Below, one piece after another: positions 23,266-32,899 of a DNA stretch of 64,000 bases; positions within the stretch are counted from its first letter, which is position 1; every line of letters begins with the position of its first letter. The DNA is taken from the NCBI RefSeq assembly GCF_937616625.2, contig NC_065571.1, forward strand, positions 24,130,201 to 24,194,200. Direction: 5' to 3'. The notes beneath the pieces were generated by a model. It was not told the origin of the DNA and did not search any database. It saw only the letters and a program-made list of their open reading frames with translations. The stretch comes from Mercurialis annua (Eukaryota; Streptophyta; Magnoliopsida; Malpighiales; Euphorbiaceae). The position numbers and the translations under genes are program-made.

Positions 23266-23494
23266 TGATAGGAGTAAATTGCTCCTATGTTTTAGTGTTG
23301 TTTTTGTATGCTTTTGTTGTATCTTTCTATGCTTTTAGAGGTGTTTGTGTGCCTTATTGCATATGTTTGCGTTTCAGGAACAATGGAGCATTTCAGAATT
23401 TTTTTGGTATAAAGGAAGGAAGATTCAAAGTATCGAGAAAGGAGTGAAGTCTTGAAGCATCAGAGCGAAAGAGCTGAGGCTAAAATATGCCTAA

Positions 23495-23572
23495 GCTCGA
23501 TCAAGCCCCTCAATTTTAACTAAAGGGCTAAATTTAACCTGAAAGTTTGTAACAAAGGGAGCTCGATCGAGC
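23495..23572. repeat. GCTCGATCGAGC palindromes in Athila 3' LTR
   Basis: GCTCGATCAAGC (23495-23506, one mismatch) and a perfect GCTCGATCGAGC (23561-23572), 66 bp apart. They lie about 120-200 bp upstream of the TATA-like box. Confidence 0.93.
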
Positions 23573-23691
23573 CTTGTGGAAAAATATACCTGAGAGTTCA
23601 AACTCAACACAATACAAGACCGGAGGCCAACTTCCGGATTTGGCCAAACACAACACTTGTACCTAGCACAATGTTTCCTCTTTTGTGTAGA

Positions 23692-23701
23692 CTATATAAA
23701 T
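23692..23701 (+). promoter_or_regulatory. TATA-like box of the Athila LTR
   Basis: CTATATAAAT, about 425 bp into the LTR, followed by a pyrimidine-rich segment. It is the probable U3 promoter core. Confidence 0.5.
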
Positions 23702-24934
23702 CACATTATCTCTGTTTTAGGTTATCAATTATTCATTAGACATTTTGATACTCTTAATTTTTAGCTTTTATTCTCTCTTTTAATATCATCCTAGGGTTTC
23801 TTGTCATCTTCAACATTTAATTTCCAGATTTTTTACTGGCCACCATTATTAACATTTGGAGCTTGTTATTATTAATCATTGAATAACTTTATATTGAATG
23901 CTTGCTTTTATTGAATCTACAAAGGTAATGAATCCCTACTTTTTTGTTGTTGATGTTCTTCATTTTCTTTCATGTTTGTCTTAGCCATGATTGGCTAAGA
24001 CTCATCTTTGGGGTTGATATTATGATTGATTAAATGTTAATTTGGGGTTAGGGTTTGGTTTGTTTGTGATATAATCAATTGCTTAATACCTATTCTAGAG
24101 TGGTCTCCTAGAATTTTTTGCTAGATTATTGTTCACCTTGAGAGAGAACTTGTTAATTGGAAATAATTTATTAGATGCCTAATTAATTACACCATGAGAG
24201 TTGGTTAGTAATTGGGTAGCCTTTTCTCACGACCCAATCTCATAGGCCGAGACCGGCGCTAGGGAACGGGAGTGGTAGCTCCGGAACCCATAGCAAGCCT
24301 AAAACCACTATGAATTTTTCGCAAATTAAATATATTATTCTATATAAAACGTTTTCAGAAAATCTTTTTAAACATTATCATTATACATATCAAAATATCT
24401 GAATTACTTTCCGAAAACCATTACAAATGATTCTTAGAAACCAGGGTCTTACCGAGCGATATCTCATATCCAGCACTGCCCTGTTTCTCGACATAATCGT
24501 GACCAATTCCACTCATGGAAATTGGTTAAATAAATCAAACAGAAGAAAACATCATTCTTTAAAATTAATTATATATATACCGTTTGACTTCAACATTAGG
24601 CACAACAGACATCTATGGACTACTGCAGCGCTATGAAGTGATACTTCCTTTGACACATACTTCAACTACTGTGAACTTCCGGAACAAAAAATGGAAGTCC
24701 ATCCTTTAAAATGCTTTCACCTGAAAGAAAAGATTGTGAGGGGTCAGTATATGGGAGTATACAGAGTGAGTTCATACATTTACTAATAAGTATTCAAATA
24801 AAACATAAAATCTATAATGTAAACGATTTAATCAAATGCACCCAAGTAATTGATCCTGATGAAACCCTATTCTCCAAATATCTATCGATATACGATAATA
24901 ATGATTATAATCAAATCGATCGATCCAATTGGTA

Positions 24935-25075
24935 GGGTCCCGAGATAATTCAACCGACTTCAACCTCTACCGTCACTTTATCCCAAGCTGTGGGTCCCGA
25001 GATAGTTCAACCTAGTTTAACCCACTGGATACGGGTCCCGAGATAGTTCAACCGAGTTAAATCTCGTATCAAATT
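24935..25075. repeat. Three-copy tandem block in solo LTR 2
   Basis: GGGTCCCGAGATAATTCAAC, GGGTCCCGAGATAGTTCAAC and a third copy (near 25026-25045), each followed by an ACC(G/T)A(G/C)TT(T/C)AA-type sequence. It occupies the second variable position shared by the large LTRs. Confidence 0.85.
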
Positions 25076-25690
25076 TGATATATATTACAACTTAGATACG
25101 GGCCCTTTTCATAATTTCTCAAATCAAAACTGGTGATCACACAGTCCTATTACCGCTCAATAGGAAGGCACGTTTCATCGGATCTATACTGGTTTCAAAT
25201 CAATCATATATGCAATTCATATAAAGAATTTGAATTGTAAATACTGAAATCAAATGTAAAGCAATATAAAGATATTTGCCTATGTAAATAATTTAAAAAG
25301 TAAATTATGTAAACTCACAGTGACCGCTTATATCCAAAAACGTCACGTTAAACAAAATTTGTTAAGCTTCACGAGCTCTTGGTCTAGCTGCTTCTTGCCT
25401 CGCCGGATCTAATACGATTTAAAACAATTGTTTCTTACAAGAATCCTATTATGAGATTGACTCTAGACTCGAGACACGACACGCTATACATATTAACCGT
25501 CGTGCTTCTCACGCGTATATTCTGATAAACGGTTTCTAACTCCTTTATGAATCATATCTCTTTTCTAACTTAACTTACATTTAACCTCATTAGGTTAACG
25601 ATTCATTCGATTGATAATCAATAGATTTCAATATTAATATACAAATACGAAATGGGTATTAAAACAAAACGATTGGGGAAAAGGGATCCA

Positions 25691-25760
25691 GGTGCACGTT
25701 CGTGCCTTGCGGTGCATGTTCGTGGACCTCCTGCTGGTGCACGATCGTGCACTTCGTGCA
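25691..25760. repeat. GTGCACGATCGTGCAC cassette in solo LTR 2
   Basis: Three units: GTGCACGTTCGTGCC, GTGCATGTTCGTGGAC and GTGCACGATCGTGCAC (a perfect palindrome). The flanking conserved LTR sequence (CCAGAATCTGTTTTCCGGGG on one side) aligns with the flank of the cassette in element B. Confidence 0.9.
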
Positions 25761-27050
25761 TGGCCCCCAGAATCTGTTTTCCGGGGCTTTCCGACGTGCT
25801 ATACGCCCATTTTCACATAAACAACATTCAAACGCATCAAAAACGCTATATCTAAACTCAAAACATCCATATTCGATTTTAATACCATTAAAACGATAAA
25901 ATCGTTATGTGGCCTAAAACTTTAAGTCGATATATAATAAAATTTATCCATCCAAACGATAAAGCGTCAATCTTACCGCGATTTTCCGTCGAAATACGTT
26001 TGAGTCGAGTAATAGAACGTCGGAAACGGACGAGGAACGAAATTGTGCGACGTAACCGTAAGAAATGAACGAAGGAAAGAAAAAAATGAAGCTGATGATG
26101 ATTAAGGGTTCTGGAGCTTTCCTTCTTCATCTCATTTCTTATATATGTTTGGTTAAGGTACATTTTTAATCCTTCATCCCATTAACTTAAACCAATTCTC
26201 TTTTAAACTTTCTAATTTAACCAAACGGTTAATTATTTACTTTACTCAATTACGTACGTATTATTTATATCCAAATAAATAATACGATTCTAAAATTATT
26301 ATTTTCCGCCAATAATCCTCTAATTTCTATTCTCGAGGCTCAATTGGCTAATTTACACTAGCTCTTAAACTTTTCAAAAAAATTGCAATTTAGCCCAAAA
26401 CGCATCTACGTCCATTTTAAAGGTCTCCGATTGACCACAAATACTATAAAACATTTCGCGGACCTTGGCGAAATAATTATCACCTTGGGATTTATTATTT
26501 ATTTTATATTAATTTTCTATGCCTTTTCCTTAAATCCCGTTAATCCGCTCAATAAAAGTTATTCTAAATTCCCGATATTATTAAATTAAATCCGTCTTAA
26601 CTTAATTCATCGAAATTTATGAAACGTGGCACGACCTAATTATTTTAAAATAATTAGGGTATTACACCTTTGAGTTGTGCTTTTCACTAATTGCCTCTAA
26701 TTTTGCTTAGTGCTAGGAGAGTAGGGTGAACTTGATTAGCTGTGGTTTTATAATTCTTTGAGGTTCGAGAGGACGGGAGTTGCGACTTAGGAAAATCTCG
26801 GTTCACGTTTAGAAACCATAATCCGATCCCCTTATTAGTATGGTCGATTGGTAGTATAAACCTTCAAGCTCGTTTATCATTAGAGTTTGTTAGTTGTTTA
26901 ATTGCTTTTTATCGTTATTTGCTAGTATTAAGTGTTATTAATTGTTGCTTGATTGTTAATGTGTTAATTGCTCATGTGTTCGACAATCCGGACTTAACCG
27001 TTCATTTTACTACTTGGGGCGACTCGTATACTTGCGGGATTTGCTCAACA

Positions 27051-28018
27051 GTGTAGCCTTGGACATTTGTAGAGCCGTATCGGGAGACTGATGATGTTTC
27101 TTCCTGGTTGGAACCAGGCCAGGAGGTTCTGCTTTTGCTGCGACCGGAGTCGCACATCTTCTCTAGATTTTAGTATGGGGTATGTTTTCTTGTACCTTTC
27201 TCTTCCATAGTTGTTTCTATTGCTTGCAGGATACTAGTCGGAATTGGTCCGTAATTCGATATGGAGGTCGGAAAAATGCCACGGAGGGTTGAGCTGGAGG
27301 TGGCGCCGCTACCATACTGGGGTATCGCTGCCACTACCAAACACTAGCGCCACGCCTGTGTGAATAGCGCATTGGCTGTGGCGCCAGTGTCTCCTCCTAG
27401 GCCGCCTCTGGTTATTTTTTGCTTCTTTCGGCTTGTTTTATGGCGATTTTAACTCTTGTTTTGATGATTTATGGTTTTAAAGGCCGTTCCGAACTTTAGG
27501 GAACTTTGTGGAGGATCAAACTTGGTACCATAATTTGGATGCTGCTATGTGTTCTAGTGTAGATGTGATAGGCTTCGGTCGCTTGGCTAAGTCTTTGTTC
27601 ACTAGGATCCGAATTAGTGACAGTATTTCTTTGTGCTTTTTGATGGAGCGTTGTATGTACATTACTCACACGTTCCATTTACCGGTGGAGGAGTCGAGTG
27701 TGACTTCTCTAGACTTCTCCTTCATTACGGGGGTTGCTTTTGGTGGGAATCTAGTGCCTTTTAACGAAGGCTAAGAGGCGTATCCATAGAGGGATGATTA
27801 CATCACTACGATGTTGGTTCTGGTGCCGGAGACGAAGGAGATGACCATTCATACACTGAGTTGTATGAGGATTTTGATGGTTACGTTCCGAGTACACCTG
27901 GCGAGGTAGATCTGGTTGTTAGAGCTTTCCCTTTCTACTTGTTGGGGACTACTCTTTTTTGTAATTCTGGTGTACTTTATCCATGTGTTTCTTGCTGGCT
28001 CTGGAGGATTCTGATTGT
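27051..28018 (+). pseudogene. PMD gene copy E1, 5' part
   Basis: A protein with the plant mobile domain (PMD, the aminotransferase-like domain of MAIN-type proteins and of some transposons). From 27060 it parallels copy E2 at 54512. A conserved intron can be seen: GTATGT near 27179, acceptor TTGCTTGCAG at about 27231. The PMD signature is FLMERCMYITHTFHLPVEES (canonical ERW..ETHTFHLP.GE; Trp changed to Cys), then LDFSFITGVAFGGNLVPF, then in another frame FPFYLLGTTLFCNSG. The 27290-27400 stretch carries an expanded GGCGCC-rich cassette not present at that size in E2. The left end is cut by the Athila LTR and the right end by Copia. Stops at about 27772 and frame changes make it a pseudogene. 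Confidence 0.72.
27290..27400. repeat. TGGCGCC-type cassette inside PMD copy E1
   Basis: Variants of one motif recur: GGTGGCGCCGCTACC, TCGCTGCCACTACC, TAGCGCCACGCC and TGTGGCGCCAGTG, in both orientations. E2 has only GTGGCACTGGTGCCAG at the equivalent place (about 54790). The inverted arms at 51220-51290 and 63170-63225 carry the same TGGCGC motif. Confidence 0.75.
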
Positions 28019-28023
28019 ATCAG

Positions 28024-28213
28024 TGTTGAAGTAATTGTTTGATTTTCCTGTTTTAATAATCCTTATTGATAAGGGATAATTGTTACCTTTTCATATACTC
28101 TTTTGGCTTTTCATGTATTTTTCAGTTACTGTATTGGCTCTATAGTAGCCAACCCTTTTATCTTCAAATCATTGAATAAGAGAAGTATTTTCTTTCAAAC
28201 AAAATTCTTAACA
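28024..28213 (+). mobile_element. 5' LTR of the Copia element
   Basis: 190 bp, TGTTGAAGTAATTG...ATTCTTAACA. Short LTRs of this size are usual in several Copia lineages. A TATA-like element is not obvious. Confidence 0.93.
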
Positions 28214-28215
28214 TT

Positions 28216-28226
28216 TGGTATCAGAG
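28216..28226 (+). other. Primer binding site of the Copia element
   Basis: TGGTATCAGAG, complementary to initiator tRNA-Met, 2 bp after the LTR end. Confidence 0.93.
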
Positions 28227-28282
28227 TCAATCTCTAGAGCCTGATCAAATTTGAAAGCAGCAGTTCTTTTAAAGTTAGTATT

Positions 28283-29167
28283 ATGGTAATAGAAAATGGT
28301 TTTGTTCAACCAGCTGTACCAAAGCTTGATGGTAACTATGATCATTGGGTAATGCTTATGGAAAACCTTATGCGGTCGAAAGAATATTGGATTGTGGTGT
28401 AGAATGGAACTTTTGAAGTAGAAGAGGGCGTTGCTATATTTGAAGGGCAAAAGAAAGCTTTTTAAGATCAGAAACTCGAGGATTTGAAGGCAAAAAATTA
28501 TTTGTTTCATGCAATTTACAGAACAGTCTTGTAGACTAATTTAAAAAAGGATACAGCAAACAACATTTGTGATTCCTTGAAACAAAAATTTCAAGGGAAA
28601 GCAAGGGTAAAGCGAGCACAACTACTAGCACTGAGAAGAGATTTAGAAGTTCTTCATATGAAAGCAGGAGAAACGTTGAATGAGTATTTTGCTACAACTC
28701 TCATCATAGCCAATAATATGAGGATTCATGGTAAAAATATGACATATGTCATTATCATAGAAAATCTTAAGATCAATGACTCCAAAATTCAATTATGTTG
28801 TCTGCTCAATTGAGGAGTCGAGTGATATTGATAATTTAACTATTGATCAGCTGCAAAGTAGTTTATTGGTGCATAAACAACGTATGAATGAACCAGAAAT
28901 TGAAGATCAAGCCATAAAGGTTGAATATGGTTGCAGGTCATGCAGATGGAGAGGACAAGGTCGTGGAGGATTTCGTGGAGGAGGAAGTGGAAGGGCCTAT
29001 GACAAGTCCATTGTGGAATGCTATAATTGTCACAAGCTTGGATATTATCAATACGAATGTCTAAGTAAGGAAGGGGAAGAAAATTTTGTAGAAGCACGAG
29101 AAGAAATGTTGTTGATGGCATATATGGATTATAACGAAGTAAAAAGAAGAAGATATATGGTTTCTTG
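28283..29167 (+). pseudogene. gag: Copia gag
   Basis: Nucleocapsid/capsid protein. It starts at ATG 28283 with ENGFVQPAVPKLDGNYDHW, the usual Copia gag start (DG.NY..W). It continues with LRRDLEVLHMKAGETLNEYF, the UBN2-type gag core. A frame change near 28790 leads to an Arg/Gly-rich stretch (GQGRGGFRGGGSGRAYDKS). The zinc knuckle CYNCHKLGYYQYEC at 29019-29060 has Tyr where the CCHC motif needs His, so zinc binding should be lost. Stops at about 28400 and 28463 break the N-terminal part. Confidence 0.88.
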
Positions 29168-30441
29168 ATTCAGGGTGCAGCAATCATATGTGTGGCAAGA
29201 AGGAGTTGTTCACTGATTTGGATTAAAATTTCAGAAAAACGGTAAAGCTCTGAAATAACTCAAGCATGATTGTATAAGGAAAAGACAATGTGAGATTTCA
29301 ACTAAATAAAATCCCGCACACTATTACTTGAGTACTCTATGCAACAGAGTTAAAGAACAATCTACCGAGCATTGGTCAATTACAAGAGAAGGGACTAGCG
29401 ATCTTGCTTCAACATGGAAGATGTAAAATTTATTACCCTAAGCGAGGCTTGATTATAGAGACAAAAATGTCCTCAAATAGAATGTTTACCTTACATGCTA
29501 TATCTCAACCAGATGTGTCAACCTATTTTATTACTATGACCAAAAGATTCAGCTTAACTATGGCATTGTAGATTCGAACACCTGGGTCTTAAAGGCTTAA
29601 AGACCCTTGAGCATAAAAAGATCGTAAATGGTCTTCCTCAACTCGATTCTCCTTCAAAAATCTGTGTAGTTTACTTGGTGGGAAAACAAAAACGATATCC
29701 ATTTCCAAGAGAAAACAAGTGGAGAGCAACTCAGATCTTGCAATTGCTTCATGCTGATACATGTGGTCCCATTACACCTATTTCAAACAGTAAAAAGAGG
29801 TATATGCTAACTCTTATTGATGATTACAGCCGTAAAATTTGGGTGTATTTTTAGTAGAAAAATCAGAGGCATTTGATATTTTTAAAAGCTTTAAGAATCA
29901 TGTTGAAAAGCAAACAAGTGCATCCATCGAGTGCTTGCGTACTGATAGAGGTGGTGAATTCACATCAAACAAATTTATTGCTATTTCTAATAATAATGGC
30001 ATAAACAGGTAATTGATAACTGCGTACTCGTCGAAACAAAATTGAGTTGCTGAACGGAAGAACATGACCATTATGAATATGGTCGAAGCGTGCTTTATGA
30101 GAAAAAGATCCCAAAAACATTCTTTCTTGAAGCTCTAAATTGGACAATCCATGTGTTGAACTTGGAGTTGAAAATATGACTCCGGAAGAAGCTTGGAGTG
30201 GAGTAAAGACATTTGTTGGATATTTTATAGTTTTTGGGTGTGTATCTCATGTTCACATACCTGAAAGCAAAAGAACCAAATTAGAAAATATAAATGACAG
30301 TTATGCCTTATTTGGAGTTAGTGAAGAATCAAAGGCATACAGATTGTACAATCCAGTCACTCAGAAAATTGTTGTGAGTAGAGATGTTGTCTTCGAAGAA
30401 GAGAAAACTTGGGATTGGGACAAAATACACGAGGAGGAATA
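29158..30441 (+). pseudogene. int: Copia protease and integrase
   Basis: The protease active site reads WFLDSGCSNHMCGKKELF (DSG, about 29160-29210), then a stop at 29223. The integrase zinc region (about 29566-29690) keeps the two His (WHCRFEHLG) but not the second Cys pair (KICVVYLVGKQKRYPF). The core has LLHADTCGPI (first Asp), LTLIDDYSRKIWVYF, ECLRTDRGGEFTSNKF (second Asp) and VAERKN (Glu), with stops at 29853 and near 30040. The C-terminal part in 30140-30442 (VSHVHIPESKRTKLE, YRLYNPVTQKIVVSRDVVFE) is the standard Copia pre-RT segment. Confidence 0.88.
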
Positions 30442-31289
30442 AAACAATTGATTTAGAGTGGGGCGATGAGCAAAATGAAGTCATAAATACTGAAATCAAT
30501 GATGAAGAAATAGAAAATGAGGTCTCAAATGAGTTAATAGATGAAAACTATCCATAAACAAGTAGTAGAAGAACCAGATAACCACCAATTTGGATGCGAG
30601 TTTATATAAGTGGAGAGAGACTTTCAAAATAAGATGATGAGGTCAATATGGTTATGTTTGCAACTGCCGATCCAATATATTTTGAAGAAACCCCAAAAAA
30701 TATAAAAAATGGAGAAATGCCATGAATTTACAGATGGAATCAATTAAGAAGAATGAGACAAGGGATCTAACAGATTTACCGGAATGAGGAAAGACAATTA
30801 GTGTGAAATGGGTGTATCGAACAAAGCTCAATGAAAATGGGGAAGTAGACAAATATAAAGCTAGACTCGTGGCGAAAGAATATGCACAACAACATGGAGT
30901 AGATTATAATGAAGTTTTCGCACCGCTGGCAAGGTTAGACACAAATCAGGTTGATACATGCTCTTTCTGCTAAAAAGGGATAGGTTATTTATCAATTGGA
31001 TGTAAAATTAGCTTTTTTGCATGGAAAGTTATGTGAAGAGGTGTTTGCAGAACAACCTCGTAGATATGAGATTAAAGGGAGTGAAGATAAATTATATAAG
31101 CTGAAAAAGGCCCTCTACGGATTGAAACAAGCTCCTCGCGCTTGGTACAGTCGCATAGAATCATATTTCATTAGAGAGGAGGGTTTTGAAAGGTGTCCTT
31201 ACGAACCCACCTTGTTCATCAAAATAAATGCAGCAGGTAAATATCTGATTCTTAGCTTATATGTTGATGATCTTATATATACTCGTGAT
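30442..31289 (+). pseudogene. rt: Copia reverse transcriptase, first part
   Basis: After an acidic linker, RT reads VKWVYRTKLNENGEVDKYKA, RLVAKEYAQQHGVDYNEVFA, then YQLDVKLAFLHGKLCEEVF with the first catalytic Asp. The frame 30996-31292 continues KLKKALYGLKQAPRAWYSRI and LSLYVDDLIYT with the active-site Asp pair. The MITE interrupts just after this motif. Earlier stops (30787 and 30971) disrupt it. Confidence 0.92.
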
Positions 31290-31779
31290 TAGGGGTGTGC
31301 ATTCGGTTTTTTGGTTCGGTTCGGAAGTGGAATTATCAAAACCGATCAGTTTTTTTAGAATTTTAGGACCGGTCAGAACTTTGACCAAAAAAATCGGTTC
31401 GGTTCGGTTTTAGATTTTAGTGAAATAGGAAAGTAACTCTTTTTTCTTTGAATTTTACTCATAAAAAATTAAAATTTAAAAAATTAAAAAATTAAATCTA
31501 AACTTCAAATCTAAGTCAATTGTAATGTTTTACACACAATAACACTTAAATATGAAAGAAAATAGTATTATTTTTTAAAAGTAATAATTATATTTCTATA
31601 AAAATTTAATAAATTTTAAAATATCAGTTTTTTCGGTGTTTTTGTTTTTGAAAACTCAAAACCAAACATAACAGAGATGTGTAAAAAAATCTTAATTTTA
31701 AAACCAAACCGACAATTTTCGGTTAGGTTTCGGTTTGGTTTTCTGTTTTGGTTCGGTTTTGCACACCCCTGCTGGTAAT
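31282..31779. mobile_element. hAT-type MITE in Copia RT
   Basis: A 482-bp element (31290-31771) with terminal inverted repeats (T/C)AGGGGTGTGCA and no coding sequence. The inner ends are GGTTCGG-rich (TTTTTTGGTTCGGTTCGG near 31309; TTTTGGTTCGGTTTTGCAC at the other end). The 8-bp flanks CTCGTGAT (31282-31289) and CTGGTAAT (31772-31779) match at 6 of 8 and are a decayed TSD. Removing the element with one flank restores VDDLIYTGNDES, the canonical Copia sequence, which supports the boundaries. CAGGG-type ends and an 8-bp TSD point to the hAT superfamily. Confidence 0.88.
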
Positions 31780-32690
31780 GATGAGTCTATATTTGCTGAG
31801 TTCAAAAGTTTTCTGATGAGTGAATTTGATATGACTGATTTGGTTGGGAGTTGAAGTAGTGCAAAAGGCTGATGGCATTTTCATTAGTAAAAAAATGTGT
31901 CGGAAGTCATTGAAAGGTTTGGAATGGACAAAAGTAATCCAGTTTGCTGTCCAATTATTCCTGGAGAAAATCTTCAAAAGGATGAAAATAGAGAAAAAAT
32001 TGATATCACTTATTATAAGCAAATTATAGGGAGTCTTATGTACTTGTCTGCTACGCGGTCAGATGTTGTGTTTGTTGTTAGTCTTATTAGCAGGAACATG
32101 GAGCATCCTACGAAGATACACTTACAGGCTGTGAGAAAGATTATGATATACTTAAAGGGAACCGTTGATTATGAAGTACTTTACTAGAAGGGAGGAAATA
32201 AAGAACATATTGCATATACTAATAGTGACTATGCATGAGAGTTAAATGATAGAAAAAATACTTCTGGGTATATATTTCTATTAAGTTCTGGTGCAGTCTC
32301 TTGGCTATCTAAAAAAAAGCCTATGGTGTCTTTATCAACAAAAGAAGCAGAATTTATAGCTGCAGCTGCATGTGCTTGTCAAGCAGTTTAGCTAAGGAGA
32401 ATGTTAGAGAAGCTTGGTTATGAACAAAATAATTCTACAACCGTTTATTGTGACAACAGCTGAGCAATAAAATTTGCCAAAAATCCTGTGATGCATGGAC
32501 GTAGCAAACACATTGATGTTCATTATCATTTTCTTCGTGAGCTTTCAAATGATGGAACTGTGCAGCTAATTCATTGCAACACTCAAGAACAAATTTCAGA
32601 TGTGATGACAAAGCCTTTGAATTTATTAAACTACGTAACTTGATGGGAGTGTGTTCATTGTCCAATTTAAACTGATTGCCTATGGAAATC
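31780..32690 (+). pseudogene. rnh: Copia RT end and RNase H
   Basis: Continues NDESIFAEFKSFLMSEFDMT, then KSNPVCCPIIPGENLQKDE, YYKQIIGSLMYLSATRSDVV and HLQAVRKIMIYLKGT. RNase H motifs are HIAYTNSDYA, KNTSGYIFLLSSGAVSWLSK, STKEAEFIAAAACACQAV and TVYCDNS, ending near DVMTKPLNLLNY. The first RNase H Asp, normally in YSDSD, is altered to TNSD. Stops at about 31850, 32185, 32236, 32388 and 32461 inactivate it. Confidence 0.9.
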
Positions 32691-32704
32691 AGTTTAAGAG
32701 AGGG
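32691..32704 (+). other. Polypurine tract of the Copia element
   Basis: AGTTTAAGAGAGGG immediately before the 3' LTR start TGTTGAA. Confidence 0.88.
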
Positions 32705-32894
32705 TGTTGAAATAATTGTTTGATTTTCCTATTTTAATAATCCCTATTGATAAGGGATAACTATTGCCTTTTCATATACTCTTCTGGCTTTTCATATATT
32801 TTTCAGTTACTGTATTGGCTATAAAACAACCAACTCTTTTATCTTCAAATCATTGAATAAGAGAAGTCTTTTATTTCAAATAAAATTCTTAACA
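32705..32894 (+). mobile_element. 3' LTR of the Copia element
   Basis: 190 bp, same length as the 5' LTR with roughly 17 substitutions. It is followed by TSD ATCAG at 32895-32899. Confidence 0.93.
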
Positions 32895-32899
32895 ATCAG

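Larger units (their letters stand above)
24225..26666 (-). mobile_element. Solo LTR 2 (2442 bp), minus orientation
   Basis: Flanked by perfect TSDs CCTTT (24220-24224 and 26667-26671). It reads TCTCACGACCC...GGGTATTACA on plus, so in element sense it ends GGGTCGTGAGA instead of the usual TGACA: the terminal CA has become GA. It belongs to the same superfamily of large LTRs as B and solo LTR 1 but to a different subfamily. It has a three-copy tandem block (24935-25075) and a palindromic cassette (25691-25760). There is no internal region. It interrupts the Athila 3' LTR. Confidence 0.95.
798..27050 (+). mobile_element. Athila-type Ty3/Gypsy element (element C), heavily nested
   Basis: Reading on the plus strand and skipping the nested insertions gives gag, protease with DLGAS, RT with FIDD, RNase H, integrase, an ATHILA ORF-1-like ORF, a long noncoding stretch, a polypurine tract and a 3' LTR. 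This order, and the ORF after integrase, are diagnostic of Athila. The 5' LTR and primer binding site lie left of the window. Every domain carries stops or frameshifts, so the element is dead. It hosts element B in RT, LTR G in gag and a solo LTR in its own 3' LTR. It has itself landed in a PMD pseudogene, which continues at 27051. Confidence 0.88.
23266..27050 (+). mobile_element. 3' LTR of the Athila element, interrupted by a solo LTR
   Basis: Starts TGATAGGAGTAAATTG after the polypurine tract and ends TTGCTCAACA at 27050, where PMD pseudogene sequence begins. Without the 2442-bp solo LTR and one TSD copy it is about 1338 bp. It carries two GCTCGATCGAGC-type palindromes (23495 and 23561) and a TATA-like box at 23692. 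The 5' LTR partner is not in the window. Confidence 0.82.
28024..32894 (+). mobile_element. Ty1/Copia retrotransposon, complete but dead
   Basis: Two 190-bp LTRs (28024-28213 and 32705-32894) start TGTTGAA and end CTTAACA, with perfect TSDs ATCAG (28019-28023 and 32895-32899). It has a tRNA-Met primer binding site, gag, protease, integrase, RT and RNase H in Copia order, and a polypurine tract before the 3' LTR. By hand I count about 17 differences between the LTRs, so the insertion is old. It splits PMD copy E1; removing it with one TSD rejoins the PMD frame at SSFDWG, which corresponds to SSYD.G in E2. A hAT-type MITE sits in its RT. Many stops (for example 28400, 29226, 29853 and 32185) show it is inactive. 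Confidence 0.95.
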
